A stretch of 63,467 nt of DNA from Planctomycetota bacterium (GTDB lineage: Bacteria > Planctomycetota > Planctomycetia > Pirellulales > UBA1268), in assembly GCA_018970785.1 (NCBI GenBank), contig JAGWVR010000008.1, forward strand, positions 1 to 63,467, written 5' to 3'. Positions 15,765 through 25,288 of the stretch are shown here, piece by piece. The notes under the pieces are model-generated. The model worked only from the letters and a program-made list of their open reading frames with translations. It searched no databases and had not been told where the DNA came from. The stretch's first letter is position 1. Every line of letters begins with the position of its first letter. Both the position numbers and the translations under genes were made by a program.

Positions 15765-18700
15765 TCACGGCGATTCGACGGTGATCGCCAGCACGATCGG
15801 CGCCGTGTCGTCGGAACCCTTGACCAGCTCCAACCGGGCCACCGGCTCCGGCCGCTTGGGCTCGACGCGGACGGTGCGCACCTGGCGGCCGCCGAGGTCG
15901 GCGGCGAACGTGCTCTGCGGTACGTCGACGCGGCGGATGTAGTCGGCGACGTGCTCGCCGTTGACGAGGGGATGGTCTTCGGTCGCCCCGTCGTCGTAGA
16001 CGATCCGCACGACCATGCTCGTCGAGCCCTTGCCGATCGCGGGAAATCCCCAGCCGGCGATCCCGCCGAGGAGATGGATCGCTCGCGCCGGCCCGCCGAC
16101 CGGCACCGTCACGCTCCGCGGCATCTTCGGCGGCAGGTAGCCGAGCGGACCGTGGAGCATGACGACGTTGGGGAGCGTGTCCCCCTGCGGATCGACGAGG
16201 TGGAACGGGACGCCGCCGTAGGTCTTCGGCCCCCAGTCGGCGAACACGAGCCGCTCGACCGGGTTCTCCGAGGCGTAGAACATCCCCCGGGTGCTGACCG
16301 CCGTCGCCACCGGCCCCAGCGGCAGCGGCACGAACTTGCCCCGCGCCGTGAGGAAGGCCAGCAGGTCGGCGATCCCCGCCGCCGGGATCTGCTTCTCGAA
16401 GCCGACGGGCATCAGTGAATTGGGCGATGGCTGGAAGGCCTCGATCTCGCCGCGCTGGATCGGGTGCCGCTTCCCCTCGGCGTCGACGATCTCGATCGCC
16501 GTCCGGCTCTCCGCGGCGAGCAGCCCCGTCACCACGCGGCCGTCGTCGGTGGCCACGGTGTAGGCGCGGAAGTTGCCCTCGACCGACCGGTTCGGGTCGA
16601 GGACGTGGACGAGCAGTTCCTGCGGCGGATGGACCGCCATCCCGGTCAGGTCGGGGCCCACCTGCCCCCCTTCCCCCGAATGCCGGTGGCACTTGGCGCA
16701 CTGCTGCGCGAAGATCCCCTTGCCGCGGGCGACGTCGCCCCCTGCCAGCACCACCGGGAGGACCTCGTCGATCACCTTCTGCCGGTCGGCATCGGCGAGG
16801 CCGCCGGCCTTGGCCAGTGCCCTCCGTGCCCGGTCGCGGAAGCGCCGGTCAGGATGTTCGGAGAGCGTGCTGCGCTCGACCAGGGGAATGTCGCCGGCGG
16901 CGAGCTTTCCCCCCTCCATCCGCTCGACGATCCGCTGCGCCCCGTCGCGGGCCGCGAGCACCCCGCGCACCGCCGCCTCGCGGACCGTCGGCGTGAAGCC
17001 GCCGAGACGGTCGAGGATCGCGGGGATCGCCTCCGGGGCCTGCGACCGCGCCGCCGCCGTCACCAGCAGCGCCGCCAGCTGGGGGCTCGTGCGACCGCCG
17101 GTGCGCTCGAGCAACTGCCCGACGACTTCCGGATCGGCCGGGAGGAGCGCGACGAGGCGCTCGGCGGCGTCGCCGCGCTGGTCGTCGCTGCCGTCGCCGT
17201 CGACGACGGCGAACAGCGCCCGGCTGATCGATTCGACGTGGGCGTCGAGGATATCGCTGCCGGTGCGCTGGACGAACGTCACCAGTTGCCCCTGTGCCGC
17301 CGGCGGCAGTCGCTCGACGAGCCGGGATATGGCAACGCCGGCGGCCGCGTCGAAGGCCAGCGCCGTTCCCCGCGGCCACCCCCGCGCGAGCCCCGTCAGG
17401 CAGGCACCGGCCTCGTCGGCCGGCGCCTGTTCCAGCCCGACGACGAGCCGGTTGACCAGCGCCCCGTCGCCGCCCCGCGCCACGTGCTCGCTGACGCGCT
17501 CGACCAGCGCGAGCTTCTTCGGCGACGGCGGCACGGCCGGGTCGTCGGCGACGACCGCCGCGACGACGGCCACCGCAGCGGCCACGGGCGCCGCGGCCGC
17601 CTTCGGCGCCGAACCGAGCAGCCAGGGAAGGACGTCGGCGGCGTGCACGGCGGCGGCAGCCGTGGCGGCATCGGCGAGGATCGGATCGGCGAGCGTCGCC
17701 GGCTCGGCGAGCAGCCCACGCACCAGCCGCCCGGCGAACGGCGACGGCGGGCATTCCGAGAGCGTCTCGAGGAGGGCGAGCCGCACCTGCGCCGCTCCGT
17801 CGGCGGCGACGCCGCCGCGGTCGATCGCCACGAGCGTGGCCTCGTCGCGCGGCAGGACGCGGAGGGCGGTCGCCCGGACGCCGGCCGACGGGTGGGAAAG
17901 CGCCCCGCGGGTGGCGTCGAGGGCGGCCAGATCGGCTTTGCTTCCGGCCAGGGCACCGATGCCCCAGAGCGTCCACAGCGCGTGGATCGCGGCCGGATCG
18001 AGACCGATCGCGTCGACCGACCGCGCCTGCACCAGCGCCACCAGCGCCGGCACGGCCGTGGCGGCGTCGGTGCGGCTCACCAGCCCCCGCTGTGCCCGCT
18101 CGCGCCAAAACATGTTGTCGTCGCGGAGCCCGGCGACGAGCGCCGGCACGTCGCTGCGCACCGGTGGTGCCGCCGGCGGCCGGGCCACGAGGGGCGCGGG
18201 GCCGACGCGCCAGATCCGCCCGTGCGTCTTGTCGCGGAGCGGTGTCTGGTAGGCGTTGCCCTTGCCGTTCTCGAAGCCGGCAGGCGTGGGATTGTGCTGG
18301 ACGATGTAGTTGTACCAGTCGATCACCCACACCGCCCCGTCGGGACCGACCTCGGCCTGGATCGGCGCCGTCCATTCGTCGTCGCTGGCGACGAGGTTCC
18401 AGGCCATCCGGCTGCGGAACCCGGCGCCGACGGGCTGGAGCTGGAACGTGGCGACGACGTGGCCGGTCGGCTCGCAGACGAACGCCGCGCGGTTCCAATA
18501 CTCCGCGGGGAAGGCCCGCGCCGTGTAGAGCCGGTGGCCGGCGGCGGCGGTGAACCGGCCGTGGTGATCGACCTGACGGATCGGTGCCACGCCGTCGCCA
18601 CGCGCGGCGAGCTCCATCTTCGGCGTCCCGGCGATCCCGCCGAGCGTCGTCGCGCTCCAGCCGCGGACGCGCTCGTAGACCCGTGCCGGCAGCGGCATGT

Positions 18701-20225
18701 GCTCGCTGGGATTGCCGTTGGCGGTCGAGCCGAAGACGAGCCCCTCCTCGCTGAAGCCGAAGCCCCAGGAGTTGTTGTTGGTGCTGCGGAGGAACTCGAG
18801 CTTCGAGCCATCGGGGAGGAAGCGGAAGAATCCCTGGCCGAAGCGGAGCTTCTCACCCCCGACTTCCCCCTCGAAGCCGGAGTAGCCGACCATCCCGTAG
18901 ACCCAGCCGTCGAAGCCCCAGGTGAGGTTGCTGGGCCCGGAGTGGGTGTCGCGCGTGCCCCAGCCGCTGAACAGCTCGCGGCGGATCTCCGCCCGGCCGT
19001 CGCCGTCGCCGTCCTCGAGATACAGCATCGACGGCGCCTGCGCGACGATGAAACCACGGCCGTGGTGGAGCAGGCTGGTGGGGATCGAGAGCCCCTCGGC
19101 GTACACCGTGCGGGCATCGGCGCGGCCGTCGCCGTCGGTGTCGGCGAGCATCACGATCCGGTCGCGCCCCTGCCCCTCGCCGGGCAGGACGATGTCGTTG
19201 GGGTAATCGACGCTCTCGACGACCAGCAGCCGCCCGGCCGCGTCGAACGCCAGCGCCAGCGGCTTGGCGGCCAGGAGCGGCTCGGCGGCGTAGAGCCCGA
19301 CGGCGAAGCCCTCGGGGGTGATCGCGTGGCGGAGCGACTCCTCGGGGGCGATCGCGCGCTGCATCGTCGTCTTCGGCTCGAGCTGCTTGCCCCACTGCGC
19401 GGCGTCGGGATCGTAGAACGGCACCTTCGCCGACTCGTAGGTGAACGGCGCCAGCCCCCCGGCGGCGCGCGTCATCCGCGGCCGGTCGACGAACGGGCCC
19501 GCCGCCGCCGGATCGGCACCGGCAGCGAAGCGGATCCCGCGCTCGACGAGGTTGTGGAACCCGGGGTGCCCCCAGGTCCGCTCGTCGTGGCCCCAGGCGG
19601 TGTAGAACACTCGCCCCTTGCCCTCGGTGCGGACCCACGTCCACGGCTCACGGTGCTCCCCCTCGACGCGTTCCTCGAGGACGGTGCGGCCGCGCGGATT
19701 GTGGCGCGTGTGGACGTAGGTCTCGTCGAAGCTCGAGAACCCCTGGAAGCCCTTCATCACCGGGTGGTCGGGCGCGACCGACTCGGTCCGGAACTCGGTC
19801 GCGCCGTGCTTCTGGAACTGCGCCCCGACCAGATCGATCCAGGCCGGCGAGTTGCGGAAGCAGTAGCTGGCGCAGTGGAGCGGCACGAGCCCCTTGCCGT
19901 CGCGGACGAAGTCGAGCAGCGCCGCCTCGCGGGCGGTGGGCAGGTCGTCGATGTTGGCATAGACGGCGAGCACGTCGTAGCCGGCGAGCGTCGCCGGCAC
20001 GAGGTCGTCGAGGCTCTCGGTGTAGACCAGCTCGATCCCGCGCGGGGCGAGGACCGGCTGGAGCTGGGCAAAGCGCTCGGCGGGCGCGTGGTGCCCCCGG
20101 TCGCCGAGAAACAACACGCGGATCGGCGCCACCGGGGCGGCGGGCGCCGGGACGGCGACCGCGCCGAGGGCGACGGCGAGCACGGCGAACAGGGACGACA
20201 CGGCACGGCGGCGGGCGGCGGGCAT
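15765..20225 (-). CDS. ThuA / PVC-type haem-binding dehydrogenase / HEAT / cytochrome c fusion
   Basis: A 1486-residue exported protein; the ATG at 20225 starts a signal peptide (MPAARRRAVSSLFAVLAVAL ending APAAP). Domains in order: ThuA (about 30-265, IRVLFLGDRGHHAPAERF, GYDVLAVYANID, GLVPLHCASYCF); the membrane-bound PVC dehydrogenase beta-propeller (about 330-740, GFAVGLYAAEPLLAAKPLAL, GWVYGMVGYSGF, NSWGFGFSEEGLVFG); HEAT-like helical repeats (about 740-1130); a cytochrome c domain with Cys1176-Ala-Lys-Cys1179-His1180 and GQVGPDLTGMAVHP; and a C-terminal NPCBM-like carbohydrate-binding domain (about 1320-1486, LVFADWGPKTYGGVPF). It probably oxidises a sugar or sugar-derived substrate outside the cytoplasmic membrane and passes electrons to its own haem. 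Substrate is unknown. A 5' hairpin precedes it at 20241-20260. Confidence 0.93.
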   Translation of the reverse strand: MPAARRRAVSSLFAVLAVALGAVAVPAPAAPVAPIRVLFLGDRGHHAPAERFAQLQPVLAPRGIELVYTESLDDLVPATLAGYDVLAVYANIDDLPTAREAALLDFVRDGKGLVPLHCASYCFRNSPAWIDLVGAQFQKHGATEFRTESVAPDHPVMKGFQGFSSFDETYVHTRHNPRGRTVLEERVEGEHREPWTWVRTEGKGRVFYTAWGHDERTWGHPGFHNLVERGIRFAAGADPAAAGPFVDRPRMTRAAGGLAPFTYESAKVPFYDPDAAQWGKQLEPKTTMQRAIAPEESLRHAITPEGFAVGLYAAEPLLAAKPLALAFDAAGRLLVVESVDYPNDIVLPGEGQGRDRIVMLADTDGDGRADARTVYAEGLSIPTSLLHHGRGFIVAQAPSMLYLEDGDGDGRAEIRRELFSGWGTRDTHSGPSNLTWGFDGWVYGMVGYSGFEGEVGGEKLRFGQGFFRFLPDGSKLEFLRSTNNNSWGFGFSEEGLVFGSTANGNPSEHMPLPARVYERVRGWSATTLGGIAGTPKMELAARGDGVAPIRQVDHHGRFTAAAGHRLYTARAFPAEYWNRAAFVCEPTGHVVATFQLQPVGAGFRSRMAWNLVASDDEWTAPIQAEVGPDGAVWVIDWYNYIVQHNPTPAGFENGKGNAYQTPLRDKTHGRIWRVGPAPLVARPPAAPPVRSDVPALVAGLRDDNMFWRERAQRGLVSRTDAATAVPALVALVQARSVDAIGLDPAAIHALWTLWGIGALAGSKADLAALDATRGALSHPSAGVRATALRVLPRDEATLVAIDRGGVAADGAAQVRLALLETLSECPPSPFAGRLVRGLLAEPATLADPILADAATAAAAVHAADVLPWLLGSAPKAAAAPVAAAVAVVAAVVADDPAVPPSPKKLALVERVSEHVARGGDGALVNRLVVGLEQAPADEAGACLTGLARGWPRGTALAFDAAAGVAISRLVERLPPAAQGQLVTFVQRTGSDILDAHVESISRALFAVVDGDGSDDQRGDAAERLVALLPADPEVVGQLLERTGGRTSPQLAALLVTAAARSQAPEAIPAILDRLGGFTPTVREAAVRGVLAARDGAQRIVERMEGGKLAAGDIPLVERSTLSEHPDRRFRDRARRALAKAGGLADADRQKVIDEVLPVVLAGGDVARGKGIFAQQCAKCHRHSGEGGQVGPDLTGMAVHPPQELLVHVLDPNRSVEGNFRAYTVATDDGRVVTGLLAAESRTAIEIVDAEGKRHPIQRGEIEAFQPSPNSLMPVGFEKQIPAAGIADLLAFLTARGKFVPLPLGPVATAVSTRGMFYASENPVERLVFADWGPKTYGGVPFHLVDPQGDTLPNVVMLHGPLGYLPPKMPRSVTVPVGGPARAIHLLGGIAGWGFPAIGKGSTSMVVRIVYDDGATEDHPLVNGEHVADYIRRVDVPQSTFAADLGGRQVRTVRVEPKRPEPVARLELVKGSDDTAPIVLAITVESP

Positions 20226-20240
20226 TCGCTCTGGCTCCGG

Positions 20241-20260
20241 GGCCCGTGGACCCACGGGCC
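20241..20260 (-). promoter_or_regulatory. 5'-leader hairpin of the ThuA-dehydrogenase gene
   Basis: The arms GGCCCGTG and CACGGGCC are perfect and flank a four-base loop. It lies 15 bases before the start codon, leaving room for the GGAG ribosome binding site, and just after a candidate -10 element (TATCAT on the minus strand, 20275-20270). It would form at the very 5' end of the message. Confidence 0.45.
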
Positions 20261-20339
20261 GAAGCGACGATGATACCAGTTCGACCCGCCGGTTCCGGCC
20301 TGTGTGCCCCGGGAAAACCGCCTGCCTGCGCCCCGCCAC

Positions 20340-21482
20340 TCAGGAGCTGAGCGTCCACTCCGGGAGCTTCTTGATCACGCCGCCGGCCAGCGCCGATTCG
20401 TGGGCCAGGAGGCCCGTGCAGGTCCAATTGGCGCTCTGGCGGTGATCGGGATAGGGCGCGCGCCCCTCGACCAGCGCCGTCACGAATTCGTGGACGAGGT
20501 GCGGGTGGCTGCCGCCGTGGCCACCCCCCTGCGTGAACGACAGGTGCTGGTGCTCGTCGGCGTCGTACACCCCGCCGGTGGTGAAGCGGCGGATCGGCTC
20601 GGGGAGGAGGTGGGCGAAATCGGGCACCGGCACGCGCGCGGGGATCTCCGGCTCCGGCTTCTTGGCGGTGTGGAGCACCGGCTCCTCCCCCTCGACGAGC
20701 TGCCACTCGAAACTCTTCTTCGAACCGTAGACGTCGAAGCTCTCGCGGTACTGCCGCGCCGTGTCGAACAGCGAGCGGATGATCCGCGCCACGACGTCGC
20801 TGCGGTGGAGCTTGACGTGGGCGCTCTCGATCGCGAACGGCGAGCCGTAGCGGCCGATCAGCTCCTCGCGGATCCGCCCCGAGCCGAAGCAGCTCACCTC
20901 GGCGGCGTCCTTGCGCTCGAGCGCCAGGCAGGGGCCGACGCAGTGGGTCGCGTAGTGCATCGGCGGCAGCCCGGGCCAGTAGTCGGGCCAGCCGTCCATG
21001 TCCTGCTGGTGGCTGGCCTGGAGGAACTGGATCTTCCCCAGCTCGCCACGGTCGGCCATCTCCTTGATGAACAGGAATTCCCGCGCGTAGACGACCGTCT
21101 CGGCCATCATGTAGCGGAGCCCGGTCCGCTCGCACAGTTCGACGATCCTCCGGCAGTCGTCGACGCTCGTCGCCATCGGCACCGTGCACATCACGTGCTT
21201 GCCCGCCTCGAGGGCGGCGATCGACATCGGCGCGTGGTCGGGGATCGGCGAATTGATGTGGACGGCGTCGACCTCGGAATCGCGGAGGACGTCGGCGTAG
21301 GCGGTGTAGCGGCGTTCGACGCCGAAGGCGTTGCCGACCTGGTCGAGCTTGTCGCGCGAGCGCTGGCAGATCGCCGTCAGCCGGACGTGCGGGTGGCGCT
21401 GGTGGATGGGGATGAACTCGGCGCCGAAGCCGAGACCGACGACGGCGATGCGGACGGGGCGGTCGCTGAAGGCGGCGGGCAT
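20340..21482 (-). CDS. Gfo/Idh/MocA-family NAD(P)-dependent oxidoreductase
   Basis: A 380-residue protein. ATG at 21482 places the Rossmann motif VRIAVVGLGFGAEFIP near residue 10, as usual. DAVHINSPIPDHAPMSIAAL and LEAGKHVMCTVPMATSVDDC complete the nucleotide-binding half; the second half is the family's open beta-sheet dimer domain. The catalytic lysine usually found in an EKP motif is replaced: here the equivalent stretch reads HVMCTVPMAT, with Val-Pro in place of Lys-Pro. Substrate is therefore uncertain, and it may not be a classical dehydrogenase. It is downstream in direction of the ThuA fusion gene's promoter side but separated from it by about 115 bases, so co-expression is possible but unproven. 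Confidence 0.9.
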   Translation of the reverse strand: MPAAFSDRPVRIAVVGLGFGAEFIPIHQRHPHVRLTAICQRSRDKLDQVGNAFGVERRYTAYADVLRDSEVDAVHINSPIPDHAPMSIAALEAGKHVMCTVPMATSVDDCRRIVELCERTGLRYMMAETVVYAREFLFIKEMADRGELGKIQFLQASHQQDMDGWPDYWPGLPPMHYATHCVGPCLALERKDAAEVSCFGSGRIREELIGRYGSPFAIESAHVKLHRSDVVARIIRSLFDTARQYRESFDVYGSKKSFEWQLVEGEEPVLHTAKKPEPEIPARVPVPDFAHLLPEPIRRFTTGGVYDADEHQHLSFTQGGGHGGSHPHLVHEFVTALVEGRAPYPDHRQSANWTCTGLLAHESALAGGVIKKLPEWTLSS

Positions 21483-21782
21483 CGCAGTGCTCCAAGCTGG
21501 GTTCCTCACGACCCGAAACCGGGCCGGCGTCGCGTGAGTTTCCCATGAGGGACTCATTTTGCAATTCCCGCGCGATCGCCTTCCTGCAGGCGACCGCCGG
21601 TGGCGGAACCGTGAGCGATCGATAAGCCGCTCACGGAGGGCTCACCGAAATCACACACGAACCTTGCGGCCGGCTCATCGGACCGCCATCGACTACCCGT
21701 AAAGTTTCCAGTCATCTGCCATAGGCGGTAGTGCCGGTCGACGGTGCCGCCGATAGATCGATCCCTTCCTCCGAGGTCATCC
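21483..21782. other. 300-base divergent intergenic region
   Basis: It lies between the oxidoreductase (minus) and DUF1559 (plus) genes. I see an AT-richer stretch around 21655-21725 that should hold promoters, and GAGG about eight bases before the DUF1559 start. No repeat copy, RNA gene or convincing hexamer pair was found. Confidence 0.4.
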
Positions 21783-22952
21783 ATGCGTCAGTCCTTCGCC
21801 TGCCGGCGAGCGTTCACGCTCGTCGAACTGCTCGTCGTGATCGCGATCATCGGGACCCTCGTCGGGCTCCTGCTGCCGGCCGTCCAGGCCGCGCGGGAAG
21901 CGGCCCGGCGCAGCCAGTGCACCAACAACATGAAGCAGATCGGCCTCGCCACCCACAACTACGAGTCGGGCTATCGGCGTCTTCCCCACCCCGGCCAGTG
22001 CGACTCGACCGGTGCGTCATCGACGACCTACATGTTCCACTCCACGCCGACGCTGCTCCTCCCCTACATCGAGCAGACGAGCGTCTACAACCTCCTCGAC
22101 CATTCGACGCTGCCGACCGATCTCGGGGCCACGCTCCACTCCAGCGGCCAGTACTTCCTGATGGGGACCGCCCAAATCCACAAGGATGCCAAGGGGCGCC
22201 CGTACGACGATCCCTCCAACGTCAATTTCCAGCGTGCCGGGAAGACGAAGATCGACACGTTCATCTGCCCGTCGACGCCGCTGGGCAACGAAGGGCGCGA
22301 CCCGGTCCACGGCTACGGCGGCATCGACTACATGTTCATCGCCATCTCCGACATCATGAGCACCCCCGGCGATCCGCTCTACGGGCAGCGCACCGTTCCG
22401 ACGGGCTCGGCGGCCTGGCTGACGCAGGTGGTCGGTGGCTGCCTGTCGTGCGACGGCGGCGGCGGGAAGATGGCACGGATCAGCGACGGCACCGCCAACA
22501 CGATCCTCTGCATCGAGGATGCGGGGCGCGCCCACCCGAGCGTGGCGAAGTTCGGCGCGCTGTCGTCGCGGATCTCGCCGATGGGTACCTCCCAGGCCGA
22601 CCCGGTGAACTTCGGCACCGTCCTGCCCGGCTCCCCCGGTGGCCGGCGCGTCTACGCGTGGATCGATCCCGACGCCGCGACCAACGGCTACTCCGGCCCG
22701 AGCAACGCGATCGCCCCCGGCTCGAAGAATGCGAAGATCAACAACTACGCCAACCCGATCGGCGGGCCGGTGGAGTGCCCCTGGCAGACCAACAACTGCG
22801 GCCCCAACGACGAGCCGTTCTCGTTCCACCCCGGTGGCGTCGTGACGGTGATGGGCGACGCGTCGGTGCGGTTCGTCGCCGACACGATCGACGGCGTCGT
22901 CATGAAGTGGCTCGTCGGTGCCAACGACGGTGTCCAGGCGTCGCTCGATTGA
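21783..22952 (+). CDS. DUF1559 protein with prepilin-type leader
   Basis: A 389-residue protein. It begins [20 protein letters not shown], a type IV prepilin cleavage/methylation motif followed by the hydrophobic helix ([20 protein letters not shown]), then [20 protein letters not shown], the characteristic DUF1559 block. The C-terminus carries the H-X9-DG-like region ([19 protein letters not shown]). Dozens of paralogues per genome are typical in planctomycetes; they are thought to be processed by prepilin peptidase and to form surface or secretion-system structures, but the precise role is unknown. The small lipoprotein gene 134 bases downstream is its usual partner. Confidence 0.95.
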   Translation: MRQSFACRRAFTLVELLVVIAIIGTLVGLLLPAVQAAREAARRSQCTNNMKQIGLATHNYESGYRRLPHPGQCDSTGASSTTYMFHSTPTLLLPYIEQTSVYNLLDHSTLPTDLGATLHSSGQYFLMGTAQIHKDAKGRPYDDPSNVNFQRAGKTKIDTFICPSTPLGNEGRDPVHGYGGIDYMFIAISDIMSTPGDPLYGQRTVPTGSAAWLTQVVGGCLSCDGGGGKMARISDGTANTILCIEDAGRAHPSVAKFGALSSRISPMGTSQADPVNFGTVLPGSPGGRRVYAWIDPDAATNGYSGPSNAIAPGSKNAKINNYANPIGGPVECPWQTNNCGPNDEPFSFHPGGVVTVMGDASVRFVADTIDGVVMKWLVGANDGVQASLD

Positions 22953-23086
22953 TGCCTGACAGTTCTCGTCGTTCCGAGCCGGCCGGTGCGGTGATTCGCC
23001 GCCGCACCGGCCGGCATCGTTTTCTGGGGATGTCATCTGCTTCCTTCCGAAGAGCCGGCAGGCTCGCCATTCACGAGGGTCTTCCC

Positions 23087-23482
23087 ATGCGCGGTCTCGT
23101 CCACGGTGCGGTGGCGGCGGTTCTCCTCACGGTGCCAGCGATCGCCGGTTGCGGCGGCAACCCCGGCACCGCTCCCGCGGTGAAGCCGTACGGCGGCACC
23201 GTGAGAACCTCCGCCGGCAAACCCGTCGGCAACGTCATGGTCCACTTCCATCCCCTCAAGCCGGGGTTCGCCTGTGGTGCCGAGGTCGCTGCCGACGGCA
23301 CCTTCTCGAGCGAGGCGCCACCGGGCGACTATGCCTGGTCGCTGCGCCGTTCCGAGAAGGCGAAGGCCGCCGACGCCGACGCAGCCCTCAAGACGGTACC
23401 GGCGGCACTGCAGGAAACCGATCTGAAGCGGACCGTGCGGATCGCTGCCGGCGGCACGGTCACCCTGGTCGTCGATCCATGA
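23087..23482 (+). CDS. small lipoprotein, carboxypeptidase-regulatory-like fold
   Basis: A 131-residue protein. The leader MRGLVHGAVAAVLLTVPAIAGC has a lipobox (IAGC), so it should be lipid-anchored at Cys22. The rest (about 30-131) is a beta-sandwich of the transthyretin or carboxypeptidase-regulatory type: YGGTVRTSAGKPVGNVMVHF, then DGTFSSEAPPGDY. Such proteins regularly follow DUF1559 genes in planctomycetes, suggesting that they work with the pseudopilin-like partner. Function unknown. Confidence 0.8.
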   Translation: MRGLVHGAVAAVLLTVPAIAGCGGNPGTAPAVKPYGGTVRTSAGKPVGNVMVHFHPLKPGFACGAEVAADGTFSSEAPPGDYAWSLRRSEKAKAADADAALKTVPAALQETDLKRTVRIAAGGTVTLVVDP

Positions 23483-24061
23483 GGGCCGGGTCCGTGTGAG
23501 CCACCGGGATCCGGTGGGCCGGGTGTCGTCGCCGGTCATCGAGGTGGACCCGACGACGGACTGTCGTCGGGCGGGGGTGGATGGCTGTCGGTTTTCACCC
23601 GATCCGGTCAGCTGCGTCATCGTGGCGACGATGGAAAACATCCCGCCGAGCACCCGGCAACACCCCTTCCGCGAGGCTGCCGCCTCCAGACCGTTATCGG
23701 GGTCACGATGATCCAGGCCTGCAATCCCCATGGACGACAATCAAAACAACCAGAAACCGACAGTCTTCCGACGATGGGGATCCTCGGGCAAACCGTGCCG
23801 AAAACAGGCTCCAACGACGACTTCAGCTGCTCCTCGTCTGCCGTTTTGGCGATCGTGGTATTGGTACTGCCATGGCTGTAAATCCTGTTTTCCTGGCTCT
23901 GGAGAACATTCAAAAACAGCACCAGAAAATGGCGCGATTCCTCGCCGCTGCCAGGGTTTTTTGCGAACCCTCGACCGGGTACAATGGGGGTTTCGCTGTC
24001 GCCCCCGATCACATGGATGAAAATCCGCCATTCGGGGTATCTGGAGAGGACCCCTGTCGGC
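23483..24061. promoter_or_regulatory. AT-richer region before dnaN with repeated AAAACA elements
   Basis: A 579-base gap, distinctly less GC-rich than its surroundings, holds five AAAACA elements: 23635-23640, 23743-23748, 23801-23808 (AAAACAGG), 23884-23891 (the reverse complement CCTGTTTT) and 23913-23920 (AAAACAGC). A short hairpin (AGGGTT, AACCCT) lies at 23953-23971. It is the promoter region of the dnaN-gyrB run and a possible origin of replication. I found no canonical DnaA box (TTATCCACA) and no supported gene. Confidence 0.45.
23980..23985 (+). promoter_or_regulatory. candidate -10 element TACAAT for dnaN
   Basis: TACAAT lies 77 bases before the dnaN ATG, with a run of six T 17 bases upstream of it that could serve as a poor -35. 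It is the best promoter candidate for the long same-strand run starting with dnaN. Confidence 0.45.
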
Positions 24062-25189
24062 ATGAACGTCCGTTGTGTCCGTGAACCGTTGCTGGCCGCC
24101 CTGCAGAGCGCCGCGGCGGTGGTTCCCAGCCGCTCCCCGAAGCCCGTCCTCACCAACGTCAAGCTCGAGGCGGAGGGGGCGCAGGCCGTGGTGTCGGCGA
24201 CCGATCTCGAGATGGGGATCCGGGTCGCACTGGACGGTGTGGAAACACGGGCTGCCGGTGCGGTGCTCCTGCCGAGCAGCCGGGTCACGGCGATCGTTCG
24301 CGAAAGCCCCCCCGGGACGACGTTCGACATCGAATCGGACGGGACGGCGGTGATCGTCAAGGCACCGCGGACCCAGTTTCGCCTGCCAGCCGAGGATCCG
24401 CTCGAGTTTCCTGCGGTGGCGACCTTTCCCGAGGAGCCCTGCTACGAGCTCACCACGGCGCTGGCCCGCGAGATCGTCCGCCGGACGGTGTTCGCCACCG
24501 ACAGCGAGTCGAGCAGGTATGCCCTCGGCGGCGTGCTGGTCGAGCTGGCCGCCGGCAGCGGCCCGGCCGGCAGCGTGATCGCCGTCGGTACCGACGGCCG
24601 GCGCTTGGCGAAGATGGAAGGGCCGGTGGCGACGGCGGGTGGCCACCCGGCCGATGGCCAGCCGATCGTGCCGGCCCGGGCGCTGCAACTGGTCGAGCGC
24701 TGTCTGGGCGCCGCCGAGCAACCGGTCCATCTCGCCGTCCGTCCCGCCGAGATCCTCGTCCGCAGCGGACCGACGACGATCTCGGCGCGGCTCGTCGAGG
24801 GGCGCTTCCCGCGTTGGCGCGACGTCCTCCCGGAGCGTTCCGACGCGACGAGAGTCACCGTTGCCGTCGGTCCGCTGCTGGCGGCCGTCCGCCAGGCGGC
24901 GATCGTCACCAGCGAGCAGTCGAAGGGGGTGGAGTTCGCGTTCGAGCCGGGGCAGTTGGTGCTCACCGGCCGGTCCGCGGAGAGCGGCGAGAGCCGGATC
25001 GAATTGCCGATCGACCATTCCGGGTCGACGGTGCGGATCAAGCTCGATCCGCGGTTCGTCGGCGACTTCCTCCGCGTGCTCGACCCGACCGCCACGGTCA
25101 CGGTCGAGCTCACCGACGCCCAGAGTGCCTGCGTCTGCCGCACCACCGACGGGTATGGCTATGTGATCATGCCCCTGGCGGCCGACTAG
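24062..25189 (+). CDS. dnaN: DNA polymerase III beta subunit (sliding clamp)
   Basis: A 375-residue protein of normal clamp length (E. coli 366), forming the ring that tethers the replicative polymerase to DNA. It starts MNVRCVREPLLAALQSAAAV and keeps the family blocks NVKLEAEGAQAVVSATDLEM, FATDSESSRYALGGVLVE (the conserved region near domain 2), VGTDGRRLAKME and the C-terminal DGYGYVIMPL. The ATG at 24062 is preferred over an upstream in-frame ATG because it matches the usual clamp start. It is the first gene of a run with the DciA-like gene and gyrB. dnaA and recF, often neighbours elsewhere, are absent here. Confidence 0.97.
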   Translation: MNVRCVREPLLAALQSAAAVVPSRSPKPVLTNVKLEAEGAQAVVSATDLEMGIRVALDGVETRAAGAVLLPSSRVTAIVRESPPGTTFDIESDGTAVIVKAPRTQFRLPAEDPLEFPAVATFPEEPCYELTTALAREIVRRTVFATDSESSRYALGGVLVELAAGSGPAGSVIAVGTDGRRLAKMEGPVATAGGHPADGQPIVPARALQLVERCLGAAEQPVHLAVRPAEILVRSGPTTISARLVEGRFPRWRDVLPERSDATRVTVAVGPLLAAVRQAAIVTSEQSKGVEFAFEPGQLVLTGRSAESGESRIELPIDHSGSTVRIKLDPRFVGDFLRVLDPTATVTVELTDAQSACVCRTTDGYGYVIMPLAAD

Positions 25190-25288
25190 ACGATGGCCAC
25201 CCCGGGGCGCGATCGGTTGCCCGTTTCCCTCCCGGTCGGCGGGAGCCTCCGCGCGGTTCCAGACGCGACCTCCCGACTCGGTGACACG

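Noticed and set aside
16464-20273. A 1269-codon plus-strand frame opposite the ThuA-dehydrogenase gene
   Set aside because: No recognisable motif, while the minus-strand frame has ordered domains and a signal peptide.
23730-24020. 96-codon plus-strand frame before dnaN
   Set aside because: No ribosome binding site, no family resemblance and cysteine/tryptophan-rich composition unlike the neighbours.
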